Below the pieces are notes generated by a model. It saw nothing but the letters and a program-made list of their open reading frames with translations, did no database searches and was not told the DNA's origin. From Opitutaceae bacterium (GTDB lineage Bacteria; Verrucomicrobiota; Verrucomicrobiia; Opitutales; Opitutaceae): a stretch of DNA of 38,196 bases. Shown here piece after piece: positions 25,601 through 34,036 of the stretch. Position 1 is the stretch's first letter; every line of letters begins with the position of its first letter. The stretch lies in the NCBI GenBank assembly GCA_005799525.1, contig SYGN01000120.1, positions 1 through 38,196 on the forward strand, in the 5' to 3' direction. The position numbers were made by a program, and so were the translations under genes.

Positions 25601-26787
25601 GCCTGGGTGGCGACGAGGGCGACGCGCCGGGCTTCGTTTTGCGCTTCGGTGCGTTGTTTTTCGGTCGTGGCTTTTTCGGCTTTCTTTTTGTCGGTGACCG
25701 TGCGTTTGGCGTCGGTGTTTTTTCCGGAGGCGACGGCTTTGGCGTCGAAGAACGAACTGGAGGAGGAGCGTTTTGCGGGCGCGGGGGTGGCAGCGGGTTT
25801 CTCGCCGGCTTTTTCGCGGGCGAGGTAAGCCTTTTGTTCGGGTGTGCCAAAGAGGGTGTGCCGCACGGTCTCGGCGACGACGAGGATGTTGGCATCGGCC
25901 TCCTTGAAAATTTCGATTTCAACGCTCTCGCGGCCGTTGACGCGGGTGATGACGTCGCGGTCTTTGTGGAAGCGCGTGACGGTGGCGATGTCGCGGAGGC
26001 GGATGTCGACGGCGTTGTTGGTGCGGGAGACGATCAGAGCACCGATTTCCTCGATGGATTTAAATTCGTTGAGGGTGCGGATGACGTATTCGGTCTGGCC
26101 CTCGCGGAGGTTGCCGCCGGGCATGTTGACGTTGCCTGCCGCGAGGCGTTGGCCGATCTGGGTGATGTCGAGGCGGAGTTGGGAGAGTTTGCTCTCGTCG
26201 ATGGCGACGAGGAATTCCTCTTCGAGCCCGCCTTTGACCTGCACGGCGGCGACACCATTGAGGGATTCGAGGCGGCGCTTCACATCGTGCTCGGCGATGT
26301 GGCGGAGTTCGAAGAGCGACTGAGGGCCGGCGAGGCCGACGCGGAGAATCGGATCGAGGGACGGATCGAAATGGAGGAGGAGTGGACGTTGCGCGCCCTC
26401 GGGAAGACGGAGGCGATCGATTTTTTCGCGGACCTCCTGAGAGACCAGGTCCATGTCGGTTTTCCATTGGAACTCGAGGGTGACATCGCTCTGGCCGGCT
26501 TTGGAAACGGAGCTGATGGAGACGAGCTTCGGGATGACGCCGAGCTGCTGTTCGAGCGGGCGGGAGACGACGCTCTCCATTTCCTCGGGGGCAGTGCCGG
26601 GATAAACCGTGCGCACCGTAAGGGTGGGGTAGCTCATGTTGGGCATGAGCGTGAGGGCGAGGCGCTGGACGGAGACCCAGCCGAACACCACGACGGCCAT
26701 CACCACCATCAAAATCGAGACGGGGCGCTTGACGGTGAAGGCGTAGAACGAGCCGTCGGCCCGGAATTTCGGGGGGCGGGTGCTCAT
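22630..26787 (-). CDS. Oversized RND permease with two insertions
   Basis: 1385 residues from ATG 26787, against about 1020-1080 for the family. The core is normal: TM1 RPVSILMVVMAVVVFGWVSV, porter segments (MSYPTLTVRTVYPGTAPEEME), TM4 GGLALGIGNLVDNAIVVLES with one Asp, and a C-terminal half with GLIILAGIVVNNAIVLIDYIN and RLRPILMTAGTTVVGLVPMA. Insertion 1 (residues about 318-412) is Lys/Ala/Glu-rich and probably coiled-coil, in the first periplasmic porter region. Insertion 2 (about 605-865) separates TM6 from TM7 and carries several extra hydrophobic segments (about 624-668, 730-746, 770-802, 808-834). It is in an operon between the adaptor and the second permease. The function of the insertions is unknown. 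Confidence 0.92.
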   Translation of the reverse strand: MSTRPPKFRADGSFYAFTVKRPVSILMVVMAVVVFGWVSVQRLALTLMPNMSYPTLTVRTVYPGTAPEEMESVVSRPLEQQLGVIPKLVSISSVSKAGQSDVTLEFQWKTDMDLVSQEVREKIDRLRLPEGAQRPLLLHFDPSLDPILRVGLAGPQSLFELRHIAEHDVKRRLESLNGVAAVQVKGGLEEEFLVAIDESKLSQLRLDITQIGQRLAAGNVNMPGGNLREGQTEYVIRTLNEFKSIEEIGALIVSRTNNAVDIRLRDIATVTRFHKDRDVITRVNGRESVEIEIFKEADANILVVAETVRHTLFGTPEQKAYLAREKAGEKPAATPAPAKRSSSSSFFDAKAVASGKNTDAKRTVTDKKKAEKATTEKQRTEAQNEARRVALVATQAEAAKQRAAAREVITRRAMTNFIGQQLPPGATVELLADQSVFIKNSINEVKENGISGALIAIAVLYLFLRNVTQTLIVSLCIPISVLATFAPMYMADVSLNIISLGGLALGIGNLVDNAIVVLESIFRCREEGDDHITAVVRGTSEVGMPVIASTFTTVAVFFPIVFVEGVAGQMFGDMALTVVFSQVASLIAALFLIPMLASRRFASPLDFDARTSDYLRFPTAGATSPLALFLIGAQRLSWAAVMLVAVTIKAVVVTLFIALWPLLWLLTRFLGKKAGNAWTSFIAWSNADRLGRLEASRVWPGLLSFVAPATLGANLARSGSWLTAQPRRWLGLLVLPALAVAAVLWFSRGVTVPAVAPTFGGSSSALAPLKPFYLVVWHWFVVQPWWWLVLLFVPGVVPLVFSVARAVLEILLRLAGTVILTLLLSIGLCAIGIWRSVSSVDGGVVGRGLEWFERGYQTLQRAYPALISASLRQRYAVLGGSTVAFLVCWFVIVPRIGRELIPQVSQGEFNLDVTLPIGTPLERTADVVAQIDDAVQAEPEVERTALTVGAEEGASTSISAGEHTARLTVKLKTGLPAFAEPRLIERIRDRFRSLPAAKLEVSYPTLFSFKSPVEVEIRGHDLATLKRLSREAETLLTETVPGLADVRSTLQSGHPEIQVVYKRDRLAEYGLNLRTVADLVRNKVQGRIATEFRKEDQMIDIVVRLREQDRFGIEELRGLIINPNGAVPIPLSVVADLTINEGPSEIRRVDQQRTALITANLREADLATVSRDIVTALDTMAFPAGFTYVVAGQNKEMQTSLNSLLLAFGLALFLVYIVMASQFESLLQPLLIMVTVPLALIGVALTLWIGGIPISIMVFLGLIILAGIVVNNAIVLIDYINTLRDRGLELSTAIAEAGRARLRPILMTAGTTVVGLVPMAFGIGEGAEIRAPMAVTVIVGLSVSTLLTLVVIPTLYYMFPGSRGITSIEAAATAHATESTALLVK

Positions 26788-26860
26788 GCGGCGGGTGGAG
26801 GCAAGCAGGCGAGGCCGGCTGTGGGGGAACCGCGGGTCCGGGAGGCGGTGGCGGGCAGAC

Positions 26861-28240
26861 TCACAATTTCCCGGGGGGAACAGGAGTCGACGTGGCGACG
26901 GGCGGCGTAGTCGGGCTCTTTGCGGCGGACTCCTCGGGTGCCTGCGGGATCGGGGCGAGCGCGTTGACGCCGCGGACTGAAGCGCCGTCTTTCAGGCCGC
27001 TGTGGCCGACCACGATCACCTCGGCGCCGGGCTCGATACCGGAGACGGCCTCGATGTTTTGCGGGTCTTCGAAACCGGCGACGAGTTTGCGTTTGCTGGT
27101 GAGGTCGTTTGTGACGGTGAAGACGTAGCGCTCGCCGCCCTCGTAAACGACGGCGCGTTTCGGGATCAGCACGGCGCTCTCGCGGGTGGCCGTGATCACC
27201 CGGACGCCGACGAAGAGCCCCGGTGGCAGCTCGGTGGGCTTGTCGCCGCGCACGCCGACGGTGACTTTGAAGGTGCCGCTCTTGGGATCGATGACGGGGC
27301 TGATGCGTTTGACCCAGCCTTTGAAGGATTTTTCGGGCAGGAATTCGGAGGTGATGACGGCGGGTTGGTCGGCGGCAACGATGGCTAGGTAGCGGCCGGG
27401 GACGAAGACGCGAGCGACGATATCGTCGAGTTTCACCATGGAGAACACCTTGGTGCCGGCGGCGACGCGGGCGCCGATCTGGGTCTCACGGGAGACGATC
27501 ACGCCGTCGAACGGTGCGCGCACGGTGGCGTAAGCGTGGCGGAGCGTCGCGCGCTCGTAGCGGAGGCGGGCCTGATCAAATTGGAATTTTTGTGTCTCGT
27601 GATCCTGTTTATTGACGAGCTTGCGGTTGAAGAGGTCATCGCTGCGGCCGAAATTACGCTGGAGTTGCTCAAAGTTGACGCGGGATTCCTCGGCATCGAG
27701 GCGGAGCTCGCTATCCTCGATCTTGAGGAGCGGATCGCCGGCCTTGACGATGCGCCCTTCCTCGGCGAACAGGGTTTGTACTTGGCCGGTGGTCTGCGGG
27801 TAGATGTCGACGGCGGCTTCGGTTTCGAGGGTGGTATTGAACGAGAGAAACGAGGAGATCGGGCCACGCACGACCTCGGCGGTTTCAACCGGGACTTTCT
27901 CGATGGCGTTTTGGCGGGCGCGATCTTTTTCAGACTGCCGGGCAGCCGTGGCGGCAGCGGTAGTCGCAGCGGGTGCAGCGGCGGTGGCTGGGGCGGCGCC
28001 CGGCGGAGGCGTGGTGGCGGCCGGAGCGGCGGCGGTCGCGGCCTTGGCGGCCGGAGCGGGCGGGGTGCGATCGCAACCAAAGTGCAGCAGAGCGATGCCG
28101 AGGGCTGCGACTAGGCCTCCGGCACGGCAGAGAGGGAAGCAGCAGGGCAGGCGGCGGGGAGCGGGGAGCGGCACGGGAAAAAAGGAGAGGGAATGGTGGT
28201 CGTGAAGCCGCCGGACGTTAGGACGGGGTAACGGTTTCAA
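26861..28240 (-). CDS. RND periplasmic adaptor (membrane fusion protein)
   Basis: 459 residues from TTG 28240; GTG 28174 (437 residues) is a good alternative. A hydrophobic segment ends at LLHFGC, a weak lipobox-like site, then a long Ala/Thr/Pro linker (about 60-110). The adaptor domains follow: the barrel-sandwich strand PQTTGQVQTLFAEEGRIVKAGDPLLKIEDSE, an alpha-hairpin (RVNFEQLQRNFGRSDDLFNRKLVNKQ), YATVRAPFDGVIVSRETQIGARV, and a beta-barrel/MPD part (RESAVLIPKRAVVYEGGERYVF). It connects the two permeases downstream to an outer-membrane channel encoded elsewhere. It is the first gene of the operon; 73 bases separate it from the large permease. Confidence 0.9.
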   Translation of the reverse strand: MKPLPRPNVRRLHDHHSLSFFPVPLPAPRRLPCCFPLCRAGGLVAALGIALLHFGCDRTPPAPAAKAATAAAPAATTPPPGAAPATAAAPAATTAAATAARQSEKDRARQNAIEKVPVETAEVVRGPISSFLSFNTTLETEAAVDIYPQTTGQVQTLFAEEGRIVKAGDPLLKIEDSELRLDAEESRVNFEQLQRNFGRSDDLFNRKLVNKQDHETQKFQFDQARLRYERATLRHAYATVRAPFDGVIVSRETQIGARVAAGTKVFSMVKLDDIVARVFVPGRYLAIVAADQPAVITSEFLPEKSFKGWVKRISPVIDPKSGTFKVTVGVRGDKPTELPPGLFVGVRVITATRESAVLIPKRAVVYEGGERYVFTVTNDLTSKRKLVAGFEDPQNIEAVSGIEPGAEVIVVGHSGLKDGASVRGVNALAPIPQAPEESAAKSPTTPPVATSTPVPPGKL

Positions 28241-28898
28241 GTAACCACGCAGCTACGTCAAGGAGGCAGGATTGGGCTTCTGAAATCGAGCGAAGTCTTG
28301 GGACGGTGGAACGTGTGAAGCGGGCGTCCCGACGAGAAGCGTGCGGGGGGGCCGCAGCTGGGTGTCCGGCGGAATGTAATACCAACGTCCTTTGAACTCT
28401 GGACTTTTCGGTAGCCGCGAGCGCGAGCGAGTGGACGGATCACCACTCGCTGGCGCTCGCGGCTACCCGGCAAAGAAAGTCTGAATCTTTTGGGCGATTG
28501 ATGTAACGTCTCCCGCGCTGCCCCGCTGCTGCTGCGGTAGCCGGGTCGCATGTAGTTTGCATCGAGGATGGGATGCGCGCTTTCACGATGCTCGGAGTGG
28601 GTGCATGGATGACCCTCGGATGTGATCTGATTTTGATCGACGCACCAGTCAAGGGGATCCATAGCACGGGATCGTGAACCGGGGACTCGCCGACCTCAAC
28701 CGAATGGAATCGGCGTTGTGGTGAAGCTCGCATCCGCCGCCCTGACAGATGTGAGTTTACATCGAAACCATCCTCCCGAGTCACCTGACCTCGCGACGAT
28801 CACCGCAGGTCGTTTACGCCGGGCATCCGATCAGCTTACGAGACTGAGTGGTCAAAGTCTCATGTGACTATCCTGCGGAGCGCGCGATGCGACGGGCG
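28241..28898. other. Intergenic region with a long hairpin
   Basis: No gene is supported in these 658 bases between the adaptor gene and the oxidoreductase. Its main content is the 25-base-arm hairpin at 28410-28467. The remainder has no T-run terminator or recognisable riboswitch. The promoter of the efflux operon should lie near 28241-28300, but no clear box pair is seen. Confidence 0.5.
28410..28467. repeat. Long inverted repeat, 25-base arms
   Basis: Arms 28410-28434 and 28443-28467 are complementary at 24 of 25 positions around an 8-base loop. The right arm contains TGGCGCTCGCGGCTACC; near-copies of this arm (TGGCGCTCGCCGCTAC) occur twice at 37111-37180. It belongs to a dispersed, probably mobile, hairpin family. 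Confidence 0.75.
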
Positions 28899-30068
28899 CT
28901 ACAGCTGCGGAAACTTCACCCACTTCGCGCCGGCTTGGCCGCTCTTCACGGCGGTCTCGATGAACGCCATGCCGGCGAGGCCGTCGTTGATCGTTGGGAA
29001 ATCGTAGCCTTCCTTCGGAGCTTTGCGGCCGGCGATGGAGTCGGCTATGGCGACGGTGGCGCTGCGATAGACGTTGGCGAACGCTTCGATGAAACCTTCG
29101 GGATGGGCGAACGGGGTGCGCGTGGCGCCCTGCGCGGGGGCGGAGAGGTAGTTGTTGCCGCGACGATAAACTTGCTGCGGGGCGTCGGCTTTTTTCCAGA
29201 TGAGTTCGTTGGGGTTTTCCTGGAACCACTGCAGCGAGCCTTGGGTGCCGAAGACGCGGATGTTGAGGTTGTTTTCCTCGCCGCTGGAAATCTGCGAGGC
29301 GAAGAGGATGCCTTTTACGCCGCCGCTGAAGCGGACGAGGCAGTTGCCGTCGTCGTCGAGGAGACGGCCGGGAATGAAGGTCGAGAGCTCGGCGCAGATC
29401 GACTCGACTTCAAGGCCGGTGATGTAGCGGGCCAGGTTGTGTGCGTGGGTGCCGATGTCACCCATGCAGTTGGAGACGCCGGAGATTGTGGGGTCCATGC
29501 GCCAGTTGGCGATTTTGCTCACGGTCTTCGCTTCGAGCGCGGTGATCGCGTAGCCCTGCGGATACTCGACGACGATCTTCATGAGCTGGCCGAGTTTACC
29601 GCTGCGGACCCACTCGCGGGCTTCTTTCACCATCGGGTAGCCGGTGTAATTGTGGGTAAGCGCGAAAACTTTTCCGGACTTTTTCACGATGTCGCGGAGC
29701 TTGCGGCCCTCGGCGAGGGTGAAGCAGAGCGGCTTGTCGCACACGACGTGGAAGCCGGCTTCGAGGACGGCTTTCGCGACGGGCGCGTGAGTGTTGTTGC
29801 GTGTGACGATCGAGACAAAGTCGATGCGCTGGTCGGCGGGGAGGGCGGCCTCGGCCTTGGCCATTTCCTGGTAAGTGCTGTAGACCCGGGCGGGATCGAG
29901 GAAAAGATCAGCGCCGGAGGCTTTGGATTTTTCGGGGTCGGAGGAGAAGCAGCCGGCGACGAGATCGATCTCGCCGTCGAGACGGGCAGCCATGCGGTGG
30001 ACGGAGCCAATGAAGGCACCACGGCCGCCGCCGATCATGCCCATGCGGAGTTTGCGATTAAGTTTCAT
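28899..30068 (-). CDS. Gfo/Idh/MocA oxidoreductase
   Basis: 389 residues from ATG 30068. An N-terminal Rossmann domain binds NAD(P) (GMIGGGRGAFIG, 10-21). The family EKP motif is CDKP (110-113). The second, beta-sheet domain has HNYTGYPMVKEAREWVRSGKLG and GVSNCMGDIGTHAHNLARYITG, with the His pair usual in these enzymes. They oxidise or reduce sugars, inositols or their derivatives; the substrate cannot be read from sequence. The 5' neighbours are a zinc-ribbon protein and another Gfo/Idh/MocA enzyme on the same strand. The upstream region has a CCCTCCT stretch next to the ATG instead of a Shine-Dalgarno sequence. Confidence 0.9.
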   Translation of the reverse strand: MKLNRKLRMGMIGGGRGAFIGSVHRMAARLDGEIDLVAGCFSSDPEKSKASGADLFLDPARVYSTYQEMAKAEAALPADQRIDFVSIVTRNNTHAPVAKAVLEAGFHVVCDKPLCFTLAEGRKLRDIVKKSGKVFALTHNYTGYPMVKEAREWVRSGKLGQLMKIVVEYPQGYAITALEAKTVSKIANWRMDPTISGVSNCMGDIGTHAHNLARYITGLEVESICAELSTFIPGRLLDDDGNCLVRFSGGVKGILFASQISSGEENNLNIRVFGTQGSLQWFQENPNELIWKKADAPQQVYRRGNNYLSAPAQGATRTPFAHPEGFIEAFANVYRSATVAIADSIAGRKAPKEGYDFPTINDGLAGMAFIETAVKSGQAGAKWVKFPQL

Positions 30069-30127
30069 AGGAGGGATGATAATGAGATTTGAAAAGGAAG
30101 AATCTAGCTACGCCGGTCAGGCTCTTG

Positions 30128-30394
30128 CTATAAAAGATGAAGGCGTAGCATTAGGGTCATCGCTGCGAGAGTGGGCACAAGCCATGCGACAAGACATGCG
30201 ATACTGCCCCACGTGTTATCGGGTGCGAAGCAATAGACCCGAATCAATGTCGCCCAAACGAGGGCCGCAAAAAACACGGCCAACGTTTCTTTTGAATCAA
30301 AGCAGCTCCTTTTTCCGCAGCTTGGACACCGATACGTGCGCACAAGTAATCGGAGCGAACCTGCTCGGTTGTCGCAATGTGGACAATGGATCAT
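30128..30394 (-). CDS. Small zinc-ribbon membrane protein
   Basis: 88 residues from ATG 30394. A double-CxxC zinc ribbon (CPHC at 4-7 and CPSC at 23-26) is followed by two predicted membrane helices (LAVFFAALVWATLIRVYCFA and ACLVAWLVPTLAAMTLML). Its base composition looks visibly less GC-rich than its neighbours, suggesting recent gain. No function is known for this combination; it may be a membrane-anchored regulator. It sits between two oxidoreductase genes, 59 and 54 bases from them. Confidence 0.65.
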   Translation of the reverse strand: MIHCPHCDNRAGSLRLLVRTYRCPSCGKRSCFDSKETLAVFFAALVWATLIRVYCFAPDNTWGSIACLVAWLVPTLAAMTLMLRLHLL

Positions 30395-30448
30395 AAGCTC
30401 AATTCTTGGCCGGCGAGACGTGATCAGCCCACCCCCCCCCCGCCGCGC

Positions 30449-31531
30449 TCAGAGCGCGACGGGTTTGCCGGTGGCGGCGGACTTGTAGGCGCCGTCGATG
30501 AGTTTCATGAGCGACAGGGCTTGGGACGGGGTGTTGAGGGGTTTTTCGGTGCCTTCAATGGTGCGGATGAAGTTGGTGGCGGAGCGGGTGCGGCCCATCG
30601 TTTCGTCGGCTTGGACGATGATGTCGCGGTTTACGTGGCGGCCGTTTTCGAGGGTGTAGAGCTGGCAGGCGTCGATCGCGGTGTTGTCGAGGCCGTCGGT
30701 GCTGAAGAGGCGGCGAACGAGGCCGCCGGCTTTAGTGCCCTGGAACGTCACCGAGACTTCTTCGCGTTGGTTCATCTCGGCCCACGAGACGGCGAAGTTC
30801 ATCGACTGACCGGTCTTGAAGGTGACGAAACCGTGCGCGGCGGCTTCGACGTCGGTCGTGCCGTTTGCGACATCGGGGATGCCCCACGGGCCCTTGAAGG
30901 CTTTGTTGGAAATGTGATCCTTGTAGGTGCGCGCGAGGACGTGCGCGGGCTCGGGATAGCCCATGAAAAACATGCCGAGGTCGACCATGTGGAGGAGGTC
31001 GATGAGGGGGCCGCCGCCGGACATGGCCTTGGTGGTGAACCAGCCGCCGAAGCCGGGGATGCCGGCGCGGCGAATCCATTTCGCCTGGCAGGAGTTGATG
31101 GTGCCGATGGTGCCGTCGGCGACGTAGTCCATCATCGCGTAGCTCTCGGGGCGGGCGCGGTTGTTGAAATTAAACATTAGCGTCTTCTTCGCCTTGGCGG
31201 CGGTGGTCTGCATGACCGCCATTTCCTTGGCGCTGAGGGCGGGCGGTTTTTCGCAGAAGACGTGCTTGCCGGCCTCGAGGGCCTGGAGGGCGAGGGGCGC
31301 GTGGAATTTGTTGGGGACGATGACCGAGACGGCGTCGAGCTCGGGGTGTTTTTTCAACATTTCGGCGACATCGGTGTAGACGCCGGGGATGTTGTGCTTG
31401 GTGGCGGCTTTGTGGGCGGCGCCTTGGTTGACGTCGCAGAGGGCGATGATTTCGGCGCCGGCTTGGCGGAAACCGGTGGCGTGATAGGCGGCCATGCCGC
31501 CGGCGCCGATGATTGCGATTTTAGTGCTCAT
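30449..31531 (-). CDS. Gfo/Idh/MocA oxidoreductase
   Basis: 360 residues from ATG 31531. The Rossmann motif is IIGAGGMAAYHATG (7-20), the EKP motif is FCEKP (92-96). The second domain contains MDYVADGTIGTINSCQAKWIRRAGIPGFGGWFTTKAMSGGGPLIDLLHMVD-type sequence, with the catalytic GGGPLIDLLHMVD segment (Asp and His of the family). It differs clearly from the oxidoreductase at 28899-30068, so this is not a recent duplication. The sugar isomerase upstream is on the same strand, and together they fit a pathway that oxidises and isomerises a sugar or inositol (inference). Confidence 0.9.
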   Translation of the reverse strand: MSTKIAIIGAGGMAAYHATGFRQAGAEIIALCDVNQGAAHKAATKHNIPGVYTDVAEMLKKHPELDAVSVIVPNKFHAPLALQALEAGKHVFCEKPPALSAKEMAVMQTTAAKAKKTLMFNFNNRARPESYAMMDYVADGTIGTINSCQAKWIRRAGIPGFGGWFTTKAMSGGGPLIDLLHMVDLGMFFMGYPEPAHVLARTYKDHISNKAFKGPWGIPDVANGTTDVEAAAHGFVTFKTGQSMNFAVSWAEMNQREEVSVTFQGTKAGGLVRRLFSTDGLDNTAIDACQLYTLENGRHVNRDIIVQADETMGRTRSATNFIRTIEGTEKPLNTPSQALSLMKLIDGAYKSAATGKPVAL

Positions 31532-31568
31532 GAGAGTACGGAGACTTGGTTTTGGAGCCGCTAAGCTA

Positions 31569-31676
31569 CGCTAATTTTCGGAAACTAGAGGCGGGGCGAC
31601 GGCTTGCGTGCTTCCCCTAATCGGCGAAGCGCTATGACGTGGTGTGCTTCCGGTTTCTAATCAGCGAAAATTAGCG
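31569..31676. repeat. Inverted repeat in the gap before the second oxidoreductase
   Basis: Arms CGCTAATTTTCG (31569-31580) and CGAAAATTAGCG (31665-31676) are perfectly complementary, 84 bases apart. The pair fills most of the gap between the sugar isomerase stop and the oxidoreductase start. It is AT-richer than its surroundings and looks like a miniature inverted-repeat element. Confidence 0.5.
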
Positions 31677-31693
31677 GTTAAGAACTGTTTTGA

Positions 31694-32731
31694 TTATTTC
31701 CGATCAAACTGGGCGTCGAAGACGATGGCGCTGGAGGGGAAGTCGACTTTGCGGACGAAGGCGGAGGCTTCGGTGGCGCCGTGGATGCGGTCCATCCGGC
31801 TGTCTTCCCACTCGACAGAGAGGGGGCCGCGATAGCCGACGTCGTTGAGGGCGACGATGATTTCCTCGAAGTTGATGTCGCCGTGGCCGAGGGAGCGGAA
31901 ATCCCAGGCGCGGCGGGCGTCGCCGAAGCTGACGTGGCCGCCGAAGACGCCGACGGTGCCGTCACCGTGACCCCACCACACGTCTTTCATGTGGGCGTGG
32001 AAGATGCGGGGGCCGAAGGCGCGGATGAACTTCACGTAGTCGACGCCTTGGTAGCCGAGGTGGGACGGGTCGTAGTTGAAACCAAAACGTTTGTGGCCGC
32101 CGACGGCTTCGATGGCGCGTTGGGCGCTGGCGATGTCGAAAGCAATTTCGGTGGGGTGAACCTCGAGGGCGAAGTTGACGTTGGATTTCTCGAAGGCTTC
32201 GAGGATGGGGCCGAAACGTTTGGCGAAGTCGGTGTAGCCAGCGTCCCAGTAAGCTTGGGAGGTGGGCGGGAAGGCGTAGATGGAGTGCCAGATGGAGGAA
32301 CCGGTGAAGCCGTTGACGACGGCCGGGTAGTCGTCCTTGCCGTTGTTGCCGGGTTTGGCGTCGAAGAAGGCGCGGGCGGCTTTGCCGGCGGTGATCATCT
32401 TCTTGGCGGCGCGCTTGCGGACGCCTTCGGGATTGCCATCGCCCCAGACATCGGCGGGAAGAATGGATTTATGGCGCTCGTCGATGCGGTCGCAGATGGC
32501 CTGACCGACGAGATGGCTGGAGATGGCGTAGCAGGTGAGGCCGTGGTCCTTCAGCATCGCCCATTTTTCGTGGACGTATTTCTTGGAGGTGGCGGCGACG
32601 TCGACATCGAAGTGGTCGCCCCAGCAGGCGAGTTCGACGCCATCGTAGCCCATTTTTTTGGCGAGGGGCGCGAGTTTTTCGAGGGGGAGGTCGGCCCATT
32701 GGCCGGTGAACAGCGTGACTGGACGTGGCAT
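31694..32731 (-). CDS. Sugar phosphate isomerase/epimerase, TIM barrel
   Basis: 345 residues from ATG 32731. It is a xylose-isomerase-like TIM barrel (AP_endonuc_2 superfamily). The metal site is visible: Glu190 (FALEVHP), Asp221 (NYDPSH), His247 (HAHMKD) and Glu307/309 (SVEWED). N-terminal strand [18 protein letters not shown] and [17 protein letters not shown]. These enzymes isomerise or epimerise sugars and inositol-derived keto compounds and commonly accompany Gfo/Idh/MocA oxidoreductases, as here. A GAGAAC hexamer repeat lies 40-65 bases upstream of the start. The exact substrate cannot be read. Confidence 0.9.
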   Translation of the reverse strand: MPRPVTLFTGQWADLPLEKLAPLAKKMGYDGVELACWGDHFDVDVAATSKKYVHEKWAMLKDHGLTCYAISSHLVGQAICDRIDERHKSILPADVWGDGNPEGVRKRAAKKMITAGKAARAFFDAKPGNNGKDDYPAVVNGFTGSSIWHSIYAFPPTSQAYWDAGYTDFAKRFGPILEAFEKSNVNFALEVHPTEIAFDIASAQRAIEAVGGHKRFGFNYDPSHLGYQGVDYVKFIRAFGPRIFHAHMKDVWWGHGDGTVGVFGGHVSFGDARRAWDFRSLGHGDINFEEIIVALNDVGYRGPLSVEWEDSRMDRIHGATEASAFVRKVDFPSSAIVFDAQFDRK

Positions 32732-32772
32732 CGTATTTGTTTTCGGAGGGTTGAGGGAAGGATGGGAAGGGG

Positions 32773-32796
32773 GAGAACGAGAACGAGAACGAGAAA
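32773..32796. repeat. Hexamer repeat in front of the sugar isomerase gene
   Basis: GAGAAC occurs three times in tandem, then GAGAAA. It lies 42-65 bases upstream of the isomerase start, where a promoter or leader would be. Changes in copy number could alter spacing. Confidence 0.5.
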
Positions 32797-32884
32797 TAAG
32801 GGCACGCGGAGCGTACTACGGGTCTCTCCTCGGACGTCGAGGGCCGCAAGAGGAAATCTGATTTATGGCGGGCAAAGTAGCGGG

Positions 32885-34027
32885 TCAGGCGGCGGGCGGG
32901 AGGCACTCGAGGAGGTCGAGCGTGGGCGACGGGTCGAGTTGCCACGGGCCGAGGCCGGCGGGGACAAAAATTTTATCGAAGGGACGCAGGGCGAGAGTCT
33001 CGTCACCGACGGTGAGGGTGCCGGTGCCGGCGGTGACGATGCCGATGAAGCACTCGCGATCGCGGCGGGTGACGGAGCCACGATGATGGCTTTTGCGGAT
33101 ACGGAAGCAGGGCGTGCGCTCGGCGCCGATGAGCGCGTCTTGAAAGGAGTCGGGGCCGAGCGCACGGGCGCGGCGCGGGGGACAAAAGGCTTCGGTCGCC
33201 ACGCGGTCGCGGGACCAGCGGCTGAAATCGAAGACATCGAGGCAGAACTCGAGGCCACGGCCCATGAAGCGCGCGCTCTCGGGGAGGGTGTAGCCGCCGC
33301 GTTCGAATTCGAAGCGCACGACGAGATCGCTGGGCTCCATGATTTCCGCGAGCAGGAGACCCGGGCCGAGGGCGTGGGGTACGCCTCCGGGGACGATCAG
33401 GGTGTCACCGACTTTGACCGGGATGCGGTCGAAACAGGCTTCGAGGCCGGCGATGTCTTGGGTTGCGATGAGGTGGCGGAGTTGGTCGCGGGAAGGTGGC
33501 CGCTGGAATCCGAGATACAGATACGGCGGATGCGGAAGATCGTCGCGGATGGCGAGGAGGTGGTAGGCCTCGGTTTTTCCCGAAGGGGCGTTGAGGAATT
33601 TTTGGGCAAACGCCGCCGTCGGGTGAGTTTGGAGATGGAGCCGGATCGAGGGGTCGAGCAACTTGACGAGGAGCTGGGGGCTGGCGCCAAAGCGGGCGGC
33701 GTGCGCGGCGCCGAGGTAGTAGGCGGGGTCGGCGGCGAGGAGGTCGGCGAAATTGTGCGGCGTCGGGTCGTCGCCACAGTGGACAGGGGAGAGGCCCTCT
33801 GAGAGTTGAGAGGCGGCGGCGGTGTGGCGGGTGGCGTCGGGGGGATTGATGGCGCGGGTGGTGGAGGCGATCCAGTCTTCGGGGAAGTGGGTGTCGGCGG
33901 GGGAGAATGCGGGCACAGGGACGTGGCCGCCCACCTCGGAGGCGAGGTGGTCGAGGGTGCGGCCGCCGAGGTAGGTGCGCCAGACGCGATTGGGCGGGAG
34001 GCGCAGGATTTTTCCGTGAGGAGCCAT
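32885..34027 (-). CDS. manA: Mannose-6-phosphate isomerase, class I type
   Basis: 380 residues from ATG 34027. It interconverts mannose-6-phosphate and fructose-6-phosphate with a Zn2+ in a cupin fold. Metal ligands: Gln133 and His135 (LHLQTHPTA), Glu153 (GKTEAYHLL) and His218 (PGGVPHALG); FPEDWIAST resembles the family's ESW segment. The C-terminal cupin (GIVTAGTGTLTVGDETLALRPFDKIFVPAG) completes the fold. It may serve glycan building or use of mannose-type sugars together with the next genes. A small membrane-protein frame and the NamZ-like gene lie upstream on the same strand. Confidence 0.9.
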   Translation of the reverse strand: MAPHGKILRLPPNRVWRTYLGGRTLDHLASEVGGHVPVPAFSPADTHFPEDWIASTTRAINPPDATRHTAAASQLSEGLSPVHCGDDPTPHNFADLLAADPAYYLGAAHAARFGASPQLLVKLLDPSIRLHLQTHPTAAFAQKFLNAPSGKTEAYHLLAIRDDLPHPPYLYLGFQRPPSRDQLRHLIATQDIAGLEACFDRIPVKVGDTLIVPGGVPHALGPGLLLAEIMEPSDLVVRFEFERGGYTLPESARFMGRGLEFCLDVFDFSRWSRDRVATEAFCPPRRARALGPDSFQDALIGAERTPCFRIRKSHHRGSVTRRDRECFIGIVTAGTGTLTVGDETLALRPFDKIFVPAGLGPWQLDPSPTLDLLECLPPAA

Positions 34028-34036
34028 CGTTGAGGA

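Noticed and set aside
24439-26910. Plus-strand frame of 823 residues
   Set aside because: It is antisense to the RND permease, lacks domain features and is rich in Asp, Gly, Glu and Arg, as antisense frames of GC-rich genes usually are.
31781-33802. Plus-strand frame of 673 residues
   Set aside because: It is the mirror of the sugar isomerase and manA genes, with no domain signal.
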